NCBI RefSeq assembly: GCF_014873145.1
Contig: NZ_JADBEK010000001.1
Coordinates: 4,898,001 to 4,962,000 of the forward strand
DNA: 64,000 bases
Origin: Nonomuraea angiospora
GTDB taxonomy: Bacteria > Actinomycetota > Actinomycetes > Streptosporangiales > Streptosporangiaceae
Direction: 5' to 3'
The notes under the pieces are model-generated. The model had not been told where the DNA came from. It worked only from the letters and a program-made list of their open reading frames with translations, and did not search any database. The position numbers and the translations under genes are program-made. Positions 31,865 through 39,571 of this stretch are shown here, one piece after another. Within the stretch, counting starts at the first letter, position 1; each line of letters opens with the position of its first letter.

Positions 31865-32841
31865 GACGCGTCCTCCAGACCGCGGCCGCCGTTCAGCAGG
31901 CACGCGACGTCGCCTTCGAGCTCGGGCAGGACCGAGGAGCATTCCGCCACGGCCATCCCGCACCGCGGGTGGAACGCGCATCCCGGTGGCAGCGCCCTCA
32001 GGTCGGGCGGGCTGCCGGGGATGCCCAGCAGCTCCTCGCGCGGCCCGTGCAGGCGCGGGAACGAGCGGAGCAACCCCAGCGTGTACGGGTGCCGCGGCGA
32101 CCTGTGGATGGCCTTCGCGGACCCGGTCTCCACGACCCGGCCCGCGTACATGATGGCGATCCGGTCGGAGATCTCCATGAGCAGCGACAGGTCGTGCGTG
32201 ATGAACACGACCGCGAAGCCGTACTCCTGCCTGAGCTCCCTGATCTCGTGGAGGATGTCGCGCTGGACCACCACGTCGAGCGCGGTCGTCGGCTCGTCCA
32301 TGATGATGATCTCGGGGTTGAGCGCGAGCGCGATGGCGATGGCCGCGCGCTGCCGCATGCCGCCGGACAGCTCGTGGGGGTAGGAGCGCCGCCTGTCGGC
32401 GCTGATGCCGACGCGTCGCAGCAGCTCGACCGCCCGCTCCGCGCGATCGCTGCGGGACATCCCCGGCACGTGGACGCGCAGGACGTCGTCGATCTGGGCG
32501 CCGACGGTGCTGACCGGATTGAGGGCGTTCATGGCGCTCTGGAAGACGACGGCCAGCTCCTTCCAGCGGAAGGCCCTGAGCCGGCTCTTCCCGAGCGCGA
32601 GCACGTCCACCGACGAGCCGTCCTGGCGGCGGTAGACGACCGAGCCCGAGGTGATCGCGGCGGGCGGCCGCAGCAGCCGGGCGACGGCGTTGGCCAGCGT
32701 GGACTTGCCGCTGCCGCTCTCCCCCGCCAGGCCCAGCACCTCGCCGCGGCGCAGGTCGAGGGAGACGCCGGCGACGGCGTGCACGGTGCCGCTGCCGGAC
32801 AGGTAGTCGACGCTCAGGTCGCGGATCTCCAGGACGTTCAT
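31861..32841 (-). CDS. Peptide-type ABC importer ATP-binding protein (DppD/OppD-like)
   Basis: 326 residues. Walker [13 protein letters not shown], signature [15 protein letters not shown], Walker [14 protein letters not shown]-loop FITHDLSLL, and the C-terminal [15 protein letters not shown] block. Overlaps both neighbours by 4 bp. Together with the OppF-like partner it forms the heterodimeric motor of the importer. Confidence 0.93.
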   Translation of the reverse strand: MNVLEIRDLSVDYLSGSGTVHAVAGVSLDLRRGEVLGLAGESGSGKSTLANAVARLLRPPAAITSGSVVYRRQDGSSVDVLALGKSRLRAFRWKELAVVFQSAMNALNPVSTVGAQIDDVLRVHVPGMSRSDRAERAVELLRRVGISADRRRSYPHELSGGMRQRAAIAIALALNPEIIIMDEPTTALDVVVQRDILHEIRELRQEYGFAVVFITHDLSLLMEISDRIAIMYAGRVVETGSAKAIHRSPRHPYTLGLLRSFPRLHGPREELLGIPGSPPDLRALPPGCAFHPRCGMAVAECSSVLPELEGDVACLLNGGRGLEDAS

Positions 32842-33662
32842 GTGCGGGCCTTCACCTTGACCGTTCGCAACCGGGGGTTGGCGATCTCGTCGATGCCGAA
32901 GTTCACCAGCGCGAGTCCGGTGCCGATGAGCGCGATGCACAGGCCGGGCGGGATGAACCACCACCAGGCCCCGATGAGCAGCGCCTGGCCGTTCTGCGCG
33001 AAATAGAGCATGCTGCCCCAGCTCACGGTGGACAGGTCGGCCAGGCCGAGGAACGACAGCCCGGCCTCGGCCAGGATCGCCGCGACCACGGTGGCCAGGA
33101 AGCTGGTGGCGATGACGGGCAGCAGCACGGGCAGGATCTCGAAGAAGACGATCCGCAGGGCCCCCTCGCCGCTCGCCCGCGCGGCCTGGACGAAGTCGCG
33201 CCGCCGTACGGACAGGGTCTGCGCCCGCAGCACCCGCGCGCCCCAGGCCCAGCCGGTGACCGCGATCACCACGGCCACGGAGGCGACCCCGCGCTGCGGC
33301 AGGTAGCCGGCCAGCACGATGATCAGCGGCAGGGCGGGCAGCACCAGGAAGATGTTGGTGAGCACGGACAGCACCTCGTCCACCGCGCCGCCGAAATAGC
33401 CGCCGACCAGGCCGACCGCGACCGCGATCACGTTGGCGATGACCGCCGAGAGCAGGCCGACGCCCATCGAGACGCGGGCGCCGTACACGATCTGGGTGAG
33501 GACGTCCTGCCCGGTCTGCGTGGTGCCGAGCCAGTGCGCGGCCGACGGGCCCTGGAGCCCGTCGTCGCCGGTCGCGGCCGGGTCCGCGCCGATGAGCAGC
33601 GGCCCGAGCACGGCCATCAGCGTGAAGAAGGCGAGGATGCCGGCGCCGATCTTGATCTTCAT
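32838..33662 (-). CDS. ABC importer permease (DppC-like)
   Basis: 274 residues, about six membrane segments. [20 protein letters not shown] is the DppC/OppC hallmark (H-x-L-G-T-D-x-x-G-R-D), here with Q replacing D/R at two positions. The EAA coupling loop lies at [20 protein letters not shown]. The C-terminal [19 protein letters not shown] is typical. Coupled by 4 bp to both neighbours. Confidence 0.92.
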   Translation of the reverse strand: MKIKIGAGILAFFTLMAVLGPLLIGADPAATGDDGLQGPSAAHWLGTTQTGQDVLTQIVYGARVSMGVGLLSAVIANVIAVAVGLVGGYFGGAVDEVLSVLTNIFLVLPALPLIIVLAGYLPQRGVASVAVVIAVTGWAWGARVLRAQTLSVRRRDFVQAARASGEGALRIVFFEILPVLLPVIATSFLATVVAAILAEAGLSFLGLADLSTVSWGSMLYFAQNGQALLIGAWWWFIPPGLCIALIGTGLALVNFGIDEIANPRLRTVKVKART

Positions 33663-34639
33663 TCGGACTCCTGCCTGGTTCGGGGGTCGAGCACCACGTA
33701 CGCCAGATCGGCCAGGAAGTTGGCGACGAGCACGGCCAGCGAGATGACGAGGAAGATGCCCTGCATGAGCGGGAAGTCCTCGTTCTCCACCCCTTTGAGG
33801 AGCATCGACCCGATCCCGGGATAGGAGAAGACGATCTCGGTCAGCACCGAGCCGCCCACCACGAAGCCGAGCGACAGGGCGAAGCTGGTGATGTTGGGCA
33901 GGATCGCGTTGCGGGCGGCGTACGCCCACATGACCCTCCTGGAGGTCAGCCCCTTGGCCTCGGCCATCACCACGTAGTCCTCGCCGAGCGTGGTCACCAT
34001 GACGTTGCGCATGCCGAGGATCCGGTCGGCCATCGACGCGGCCACGATCGTCACCGCGGGCAGCGCCGCGTGGTAGACCACGCTGCCGGCGAACTCGCCG
34101 GTGAGGCCGGGCATCACGTCCAGCCCGTACGCCCTCGACACGGGGAACCACTGCAGCGTCACCCCGAAGACGAACACCAGCGCCAGCGCCACCCAGAAGT
34201 ACGGCACCGCGTGCATGAACGTGGCCGCCGGCAGCACCCCGTCGAGCCAGGTGCCCCGCTTCCACGCCATGAGCACGCCCAGCGAGGTGCCCATCAGGTA
34301 GCTGATCAGGGTGGCCACCCCGACGAGCCCGACCGTCCACGGCAGGCTGCCGGCGATGACCGTGGACACCTCGGCGGGAAAGAAGGTGATCGAGCGGCCC
34401 AGCTCCCCTTGAGCGAGATTGCCCAGGTAGTCCAGATACTGCTGCCACAGGCTCGCGTCGCTGATGCCGAACGCCCGCCGCATCGCGTCGATGGCGGCCG
34501 GGTCGACGTTGCCTTTCATCCGGGCCACCAGCAGCTCCACCGGGTCCCCCGGCATGAGCCGGGGGATCAGGAAGTTGAGCGTGACGGCGGCCCAGGCGGT
34601 CAGCAGGTAGAAGCCGAGCCGCCGGGCCAGGAACCTCAC
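33659..34639 (-). CDS. ABC importer permease (DppB-like)
   Basis: 326 residues; the GTG start overlaps the stop of the binding-protein gene (GTGA). The N-terminal RRLGFYLLTAWAAVTLNFLI and PRLMPGDPVELL match the OppB family pattern (F-x-I-P-R-L-x-P-G-D-P), and the EAA loop is DYVVMAEAKGLTSRRVMWAY. Six membrane segments. It partners with the DppC-like permease. Confidence 0.92.
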   Translation of the reverse strand: MRFLARRLGFYLLTAWAAVTLNFLIPRLMPGDPVELLVARMKGNVDPAAIDAMRRAFGISDASLWQQYLDYLGNLAQGELGRSITFFPAEVSTVIAGSLPWTVGLVGVATLISYLMGTSLGVLMAWKRGTWLDGVLPAATFMHAVPYFWVALALVFVFGVTLQWFPVSRAYGLDVMPGLTGEFAGSVVYHAALPAVTIVAASMADRILGMRNVMVTTLGEDYVVMAEAKGLTSRRVMWAYAARNAILPNITSFALSLGFVVGGSVLTEIVFSYPGIGSMLLKGVENEDFPLMQGIFLVISLAVLVANFLADLAYVVLDPRTRQESE

Positions 34640-36243
34640 TTGACGGCCGGCTTCAGGTGCAGCAGCACGACCGCGGCGTCGGGCGAGGTGTACGGCGACG
34701 GCATCGCGTACGGATCCTGCTCCGACGGCCAGCCGACATATTTGGTGGTCCGGAACTGCGCCCATCCCGGGCTGTAGAACAGCGGCAGCTGGGGCAGCTT
34801 CTCCACCATGATCCGGCCCAGCCCCTGCGTGGCCCGCTGCTGCTCGGCCAGGTCGTCGGTGGCGGCGTACTCCTCGATCAGCCGGTCGGTCGCGGCGTCC
34901 TTCCACCGCTCGTAGTTGCCGCTCGCGGCCTCACCGACGGGCTTGAACAGCCCGCCGAAGAGCATGAAGCGCAGCTGGAAGTACGGGGTCGGGCCGCCCT
35001 CGGCGCCCCTGATCGACAGCTCGTAGTCGCCCTTGCCGACCTTCGACACCCAGTCCTGGAAGGCCACGCCCCTGGTCTCGACCGTGATGCCGACCTTGGC
35101 CAGGTCCTCCCTGATGAGCTGGGCGGCGTTCACCCAGTCGGTGAACGGCGACGGCACCAGCAGCGTGAACTTCAGCTCGGCCGGGTTCACGCCCTTGAGC
35201 AGTTCCCTGGCCCTGGCCACGTCCACCTTGAACGCGGCGTCCTTGTACTCCGGCGGCACGTACGCCTCGCCGCCCGGCATCGGCACGCCCGTCGGGTGGG
35301 CGACCTTGGTGTAGCCGCGCTCGGCCACCTTGACGATCTTGTCCCGGTCGATGGCGAGGCTCATGGCCTGCCGTACCTCCGGCCTGGCCAGGACCGGGTT
35401 GGTCAGGTTCGGCAGCAGCGAGACCAGGCCCGCCGGCGGGAAGAAGAACTTGTTCTGCTCCGGCTTGCCCTGCACGAAGATCTTCTGGATGTCCGGCACG
35501 AACGCGCCCGCCCAGTCCACCTCGCCCTGCTGGAGCGCCGTCTGCAGGGCATTGGCCGTGTACGCCGGGAAGCGCAGCAGCGGCACCTCCGGCTTGCCCG
35601 GCTGCCAGTAGGACGGGTTCTTCTCCATCTCGTAGAGCTGCGCCGAGAACTTCGACAGCTTGTACGGCCCCGTGCCGACCGGCTTGGCGTTGGTGAACGT
35701 CGCCGGATCCTGCTGCTTGTCCCACAGGTGCTTGGGCACGATGGGCGAGCCGCCGGCGATGTTGTAGAGCTTGGCGTACGAGGTGGTCCTGAAGTCGACG
35801 CGCACCTTGTCCGGTGCCAGCGCCCGCGCGTCCTTGATCTCCAGCGCGGACGTGTTGAGCTGCGCGTGGTCCTTCAGCATCTGGAAGGTGAAGGCCACGT
35901 CGTCGGCGGTGAACGGCTGCCCGTCGCTCCACTTCACCCCCGGGCGGAGGGTGAACGTGAGCGACTTGCCCTTGTCCGACCATTCGTACTTCAGCGCCAG
36001 CCACGGGACGATCTCTCCGGGCTTGAGCTTGTTGAAGTACATGAGGGTCTCGTAGATCATCCCGCTCGTGCCGAAGTTCACGCCTTCGAGGTGGTACGGG
36101 TTGAAGTCCTCCTGGAACGTCCCCGCGTCCACGGCGTGGATCACCAGAGGGGGCGCGCTCGTGCTGTTCTTGCCGGTGGGGCCGCCGCTGCTCGAACAGC
36201 CGGCGAGGGCCAGGGCGAGGAGTAATGCCAGACAGCGTTTCAT
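34636..36243 (-). CDS. ABC importer substrate-binding lipoprotein (SBP family 5)
   Basis: 535 residues. Signal peptide with lipobox LALAGCSS (Cys16), so it is anchored outside the membrane. SBP_bac_5 features: TFTLRPGVKWSDGQPFTADD (the family signature) and VGTGPYKLSKF. Family 5 proteins bind oligopeptides but also glycosides, nickel and amino-sugar compounds. The two enzymes encoded upstream in the operon suggest an N-acetylated or amino-sugar-containing ligand; this is inference. Start of the next gene overlaps by 4 bp. Confidence 0.93.
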   Translation of the reverse strand: MKRCLALLLALALAGCSSSGGPTGKNSTSAPPLVIHAVDAGTFQEDFNPYHLEGVNFGTSGMIYETLMYFNKLKPGEIVPWLALKYEWSDKGKSLTFTLRPGVKWSDGQPFTADDVAFTFQMLKDHAQLNTSALEIKDARALAPDKVRVDFRTTSYAKLYNIAGGSPIVPKHLWDKQQDPATFTNAKPVGTGPYKLSKFSAQLYEMEKNPSYWQPGKPEVPLLRFPAYTANALQTALQQGEVDWAGAFVPDIQKIFVQGKPEQNKFFFPPAGLVSLLPNLTNPVLARPEVRQAMSLAIDRDKIVKVAERGYTKVAHPTGVPMPGGEAYVPPEYKDAAFKVDVARARELLKGVNPAELKFTLLVPSPFTDWVNAAQLIREDLAKVGITVETRGVAFQDWVSKVGKGDYELSIRGAEGGPTPYFQLRFMLFGGLFKPVGEAASGNYERWKDAATDRLIEEYAATDDLAEQQRATQGLGRIMVEKLPQLPLFYSPGWAQFRTTKYVGWPSEQDPYAMPSPYTSPDAAVVLLHLKPAVK

Positions 36244-36950
36244 TGGGGGGTGGCCTTTCCGAAATACTTCGTCCGGAGGTCGCGCGAGCCCTTCGGGGCG
36301 GCGAAGGCCTGGGCGCGCTCGAATCCGGCTGGTGCGCCGCGCACGATCGTCAGCGCGCGGTAGTACTCGACGTACGGGAAGCCGTAGGTCTCGCCTCTGG
36401 CATAGGCGTACCCGGTGATCGCCTCCGACCAGAGCTCGTACGCCTCCTCCGTCAGCTCGACGAACACGTCGGGGACGAAGCCCTCGGCGTCCTCCCAGTT
36501 GTCGGCGTAGTAGAGCTCGCCCGCCCAGTAGGCCGGGTGCTCGCGTTCGAGCGTCTTGAGCCCGCCGTAGAAGCGGGCGTCCTCGACGATCCGGTGGGTA
36601 CGGGCGTGATCCTTGTGGATGGACGCGCTCCAATGGGTCAGGATGACGTCCGGGCGCAGCTCCCTGATCAGGTCGCCGACGCGCAGCTTGACCTCTTCGT
36701 CCTCGGGCAGCAGGCCGTCCTCGTAGTCGAGGAAGCGCACGCCCGCGCCGATCCGCTCGGCGAACGTCTCGGCCTCCTCGCGCTTCTGCCTGGCGTAGTC
36801 GGGGACGGGCAGGCGGGGGTGGCCGCGTTCGCCAAGGGTGAGGTGGAGGAGCGTGGCCCGGTCGCCGCGCAGGACGTGCTGGGCGAGCACGGCGCCCGCC
36901 GTCAGGTCCAGGTCGCCCGCGTGCGCGCCGATGGCCAGGACGTGCGTCAT
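36240..36950 (-). CDS. PIG-L family deacetylase (MshB/Mca-like)
   Basis: 236 residues. Motif 1 is AIGAHAGDLDLTAGAVLAQH, a variant of the AHPDD zinc site with G in place of the first D (A-H-x-G-D); motif 2 is LTHWSASIHKDHARTHRIV, carrying the H-x2-H. These are the zinc ligands of LmbE/PIG-L enzymes that deacetylate GlcNAc conjugates (MshB, Mca, PIG-L). The variant motif occurs in some members and should keep zinc binding. Sits second in the operon, overlapping both neighbours by 4 bp. Confidence 0.88.
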   Translation of the reverse strand: MTHVLAIGAHAGDLDLTAGAVLAQHVLRGDRATLLHLTLGERGHPRLPVPDYARQKREEAETFAERIGAGVRFLDYEDGLLPEDEEVKLRVGDLIRELRPDVILTHWSASIHKDHARTHRIVEDARFYGGLKTLEREHPAYWAGELYYADNWEDAEGFVPDVFVELTEEAYELWSEAITGYAYARGETYGFPYVEYYRALTIVRGAPAGFERAQAFAAPKGSRDLRTKYFGKATPQ

Positions 36951-37882
36951 GCCGCCTTCCTCATCACGTGGAAGCGCCGGGTGATCTCGTAGCCGGCCTT
37001 GGTGTAGAGGCGGCCGGCCGGGCTCGCCTCGCCGGTCCAGAGGAACCACGACGAGTGGAGCCCTTCGGCGCGCATCATGGTCATGGTGAGATGGAGCAGG
37101 ATCTTGCCGAGGCCGGTGCCGCGCTGCTCGGGGTCGACGCCGAAGGGACCGAAGCGCTCGGGGATGCCACGGTAAGCCGCATACAGCGCGAATCCCACTA
37201 TTTGATCTTTTTTCGCGATGATCATCCGTTTCGGATCGCGATGCCGGCGGATCGCCTCACCCCAGTCGGGGTTGAAGGCGTCGGCCGCGAAGCGGATCAG
37301 CTCGGGCAGCTCGCCGTCGGTGGGGCTGCGGAAGGCGTACCCCTCGCTCTCGCGCTCGGCGCGCAGCTCGCGTACGTCGTCGGGGGTCACGTAGCCGACG
37401 AGCGTCCGGTCCATGGCGACCGGCGAGTACAGGGTCCGGAAGCCGAGCCCGTTGAGGAGCCGGTAACCGTCGGGGTAGAGCTCGGCGTCCGCCCCGGGGA
37501 GCACATAGTTCGGCGTATAAGACGAAAAATCGACCTTCGTCCGGCCGGCCTGCTCCAGGAACGCCACCGCCTCGCCCACCAGCCGCCTCCCGAGCCCGCC
37601 CCCGCGATGCTCGGGGACGACGAAGAAGAACGGGATCCAGCCGGTGTCCGGCTCCAGGTCGGTGCCCGGGGCCAAGGGGGTCAGGCGGCGCACCGCGTAC
37701 GCGCAGCCCACCACCCGGCCGCCGGAGACGGCCACGCGCAGGCCGTCGGGGTCGAAGTTGGGGTCGAGCAACACGCAGTCGCGGAACCAGGAGGAGGTGG
37801 CGGGATCGGCCGGCATGCTGCGGTTCCAGGCGTCCACCAGGGAGACCTCGTCACCGGACGCGAAGGCGCGGACTGTGACCAT
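36947..37882 (-). CDS. Tandem-GNAT acetyltransferase, MshD-like architecture
   Basis: 311 residues with two GNAT domains. The first has the acetyl-CoA motif VVPEHRGGGLGRRLVGEAVA (Q/R-x-x-G-x-G/A form, RGGGLG), the second GVDPEQRGTGLGKILLHLTM. Size and double fold equal those of mycothiol synthase MshD, though overall similarity was not computed. First gene of the operon: its promoter must lie within 37883-37930. A tandem acetyltransferase beside a PIG-L deacetylase repeats the MshB/MshD pairing of mycothiol synthesis. Confidence 0.87.
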   Translation of the reverse strand: MVTVRAFASGDEVSLVDAWNRSMPADPATSSWFRDCVLLDPNFDPDGLRVAVSGGRVVGCAYAVRRLTPLAPGTDLEPDTGWIPFFFVVPEHRGGGLGRRLVGEAVAFLEQAGRTKVDFSSYTPNYVLPGADAELYPDGYRLLNGLGFRTLYSPVAMDRTLVGYVTPDDVRELRAERESEGYAFRSPTDGELPELIRFAADAFNPDWGEAIRRHRDPKRMIIAKKDQIVGFALYAAYRGIPERFGPFGVDPEQRGTGLGKILLHLTMTMMRAEGLHSSWFLWTGEASPAGRLYTKAGYEITRRFHVMRKAA

Positions 37883-37984
37883 CGGGGTCCTTTCACCTTT
37901 GGCTCTCCGGTCCCAGCTTTCCCATGGTCATCGAGCCGGGTCAAGATGATCCGGGAATTTATTTTCTCCCTCGGCGCATGTTTA

Positions 37985-37993
37985 GAAAATTTC
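37985..37993. promoter_or_regulatory. GAAANTTTC palindrome, copy 1 (XlnR/BxlR-like box)
   Basis: GAAAATTTC. First of three such 9-bp palindromes in the leader of the CBM2 esterase gene. Confidence 0.4.
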
Positions 37994-38013
37994 TTTTGCG
38001 CCACCCCGCACCC

Positions 38014-38022
38014 GAAACTTTC
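38014..38022. promoter_or_regulatory. GAAANTTTC palindrome, copy 2
   Basis: GAAACTTTC in context CCGAAACTTTCAC; close to the CGAAACTTTCG box known upstream of streptomycete xylanase genes. Confidence 0.5.
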
Positions 38023-38105
38023 ACGTGCGGCCGACCCGCAGTCACCCTTAGCCGCAGGTCACCTCGCTATCCCGACAGGTCACCAGCAGCAGCGATTGCG
38101 CTGGC

Positions 38106-38114
38106 GAAAGTTTC
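38106..38114. promoter_or_regulatory. GAAANTTTC palindrome, copy 3
   Basis: GAAAGTTTC in context GCGAAAGTTTCTC, 42 bp upstream of the esterase start. Confidence 0.5.
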
Positions 38115-38155
38115 TCTTCACACTCGCAATGTTTCAGGCGAACGAGAGGAACCCG

Positions 38156-39445
38156 ATGAACGTGAGAGCTCGGATCATGGGTGCCTTGATCGCCGCCGTG
38201 ACGCTCATCGTCGCGGGGCTGATCACCGCGCCACCGGCCTCGTCGGCACAGCTGACGGAGGTGACCGGCTTCGGCACTAACCCGACAAACCTGCGCATGC
38301 ACCTGTACGTCCCGGACGGCGTCGGGACCCGACCGCCTCTCCTGGTCGCGGTGCACTACTGCACGGGATCGGGCCCGGCCTTCTACTCCGGCACGGAGTT
38401 CGCCTCGCTGGCCGACCGGTACAAGTTCATCATCATCTACCCGTCCGCGACCAGGAGCGGCTCCTGCTTCGACGTCTCCTCGCCGCAGGCGCTGCGGCAC
38501 GACGGCGGCAGCGACCCGGTCGGCATCATCTCCATGGTCAGGTACGTGCAGCAGCGCTACAGCACCGACCCCGACCGCACCTTCGTCACCGGGGCCTCGT
38601 CAGGCGCCATGATGACGAACGTGCTGCTCGGCGACTACCCCGACGTCTTCAAGGCCGGGGCCGCGTTCGCCGGCGTGCCGTTCGCCTGCTTCGCCACCAC
38701 GGACGGCTCGATGTGGAACAGCGCCTGCGCCAACGGCCAGGTCTCCAAGACGCCGCAGCAGTGGGGCGACCTCGTACGCGGCGCGTACCCCGGCTACAGC
38801 GGCCCCCGCCCGCGCATGCAGGTGTGGCACGGCACCGCGGACGGCACGCTGCAGTACCCGAACTTCCAGGAGGAGATCAAGCAGTGGACCAACGTCCACG
38901 GCCTGAGCCAGACGCCCAGCAGCACCGACCAGCCGCAGTCCGGCTGGACCAGGACCAGGTACGGCGGCACCGGCACGACGGCCCCCGTCGAGGCGATCAG
39001 CCTCCAGGGTGTCGGCCACAACGTCCCGATGAGCGGGATGGCCGCCGCCGCGATCACGTTCTTCGGCCTTGACCAGGGCGGCGGCGGGCCCACGCCGACC
39101 CCGACGCCGACGCCGACCCCGACGCCGGGGACCGGGGCGTGCCGCGTCACGTACACGATGAACACCTGGAACACCGGCTTCACGGCCGCGGTCACGGTCA
39201 CCAACACCGGCACCACCCAGCTCACCTCCTGGGCGCTGGCCTTCACGCTCCCCGCGGGCCAGAGCGTCACCTCCGCGTGGAACGCCACGGTCTCGCCCGC
39301 GAGCGGCCAGGTCACGGCCAGGAACGTCAGCTACAACGGCACGGTCGCCCCGGGCGCGTCCGCCTCGTTCGGCTTCCAGGCCACCCACACGGGGAACACC
39401 TCCAAGCCGTCCGCCTTCACCCTCAACGGCGCCGCCTGCACGTGA
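38156..39445 (+). CDS. Secreted PHB-depolymerase-family (CE1-like) esterase with CBM2
   Basis: 429 residues. ATG preceded by GAGAGGA. Signal peptide MNVRARIMGALIAAVTLIVA, cleaved near PPASSA. Esterase domain (about 35-305): oxyanion region LLVAVHYCTGSG, nucleophile box TGASSGAMM (G-x-S-x-G), and His in GVGHNVPM. This is the esterase_PHB family that contains acetylxylan and feruloyl esterases. A (PT)n linker leads to a C-terminal CBM2 (ACRVTYTMNTWNTGFTAAVT... ending FTLNGAACT) with the conserved W residues and terminal Cys pair. The CBM2 binds cellulose or xylan. Confidence 0.92.
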   Translation: MNVRARIMGALIAAVTLIVAGLITAPPASSAQLTEVTGFGTNPTNLRMHLYVPDGVGTRPPLLVAVHYCTGSGPAFYSGTEFASLADRYKFIIIYPSATRSGSCFDVSSPQALRHDGGSDPVGIISMVRYVQQRYSTDPDRTFVTGASSGAMMTNVLLGDYPDVFKAGAAFAGVPFACFATTDGSMWNSACANGQVSKTPQQWGDLVRGAYPGYSGPRPRMQVWHGTADGTLQYPNFQEEIKQWTNVHGLSQTPSSTDQPQSGWTRTRYGGTGTTAPVEAISLQGVGHNVPMSGMAAAAITFFGLDQGGGGPTPTPTPTPTPTPGTGACRVTYTMNTWNTGFTAAVTVTNTGTTQLTSWALAFTLPAGQSVTSAWNATVSPASGQVTARNVSYNGTVAPGASASFGFQATHTGNTSKPSAFTLNGAACT

Positions 39446-39455
39446 CGGCCCGCTC

Positions 39456-39488
39456 CACCGGGCTCGGGGAACCCCCCTGAGCCCGGTG
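39456..39488. terminator. Terminator after esterase gene
   Basis: CACCGGGCTC and GAGCCCGGTG are perfect arms; inner GGGG-AA-CCCC extends the stem. Confidence 0.8.
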
Positions 39489-39524
39489 TGATCATCTGAT
39501 GGATACTGGCCCTTCTCGGAGAAT

Positions 39525-39538
39525 TGGGAGCGCTCCCG
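39525..39538. promoter_or_regulatory. CebR/CelR-like operator
   Basis: TGGGAGCGCTCCCG differs only at the last base from TGGGAGCGCTCCCA, the known binding site of the LacI-type cellulose-utilisation repressors CebR (Streptomyces) and CelR (Thermobifida). It lies 34 bp upstream of the TTG start of the subtilase gene and 80 bp after the esterase. Confidence 0.75.
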
Positions 39539-39571
39539 AATGTGCTCCCGCTGTAACCGAAAGGGCACATC

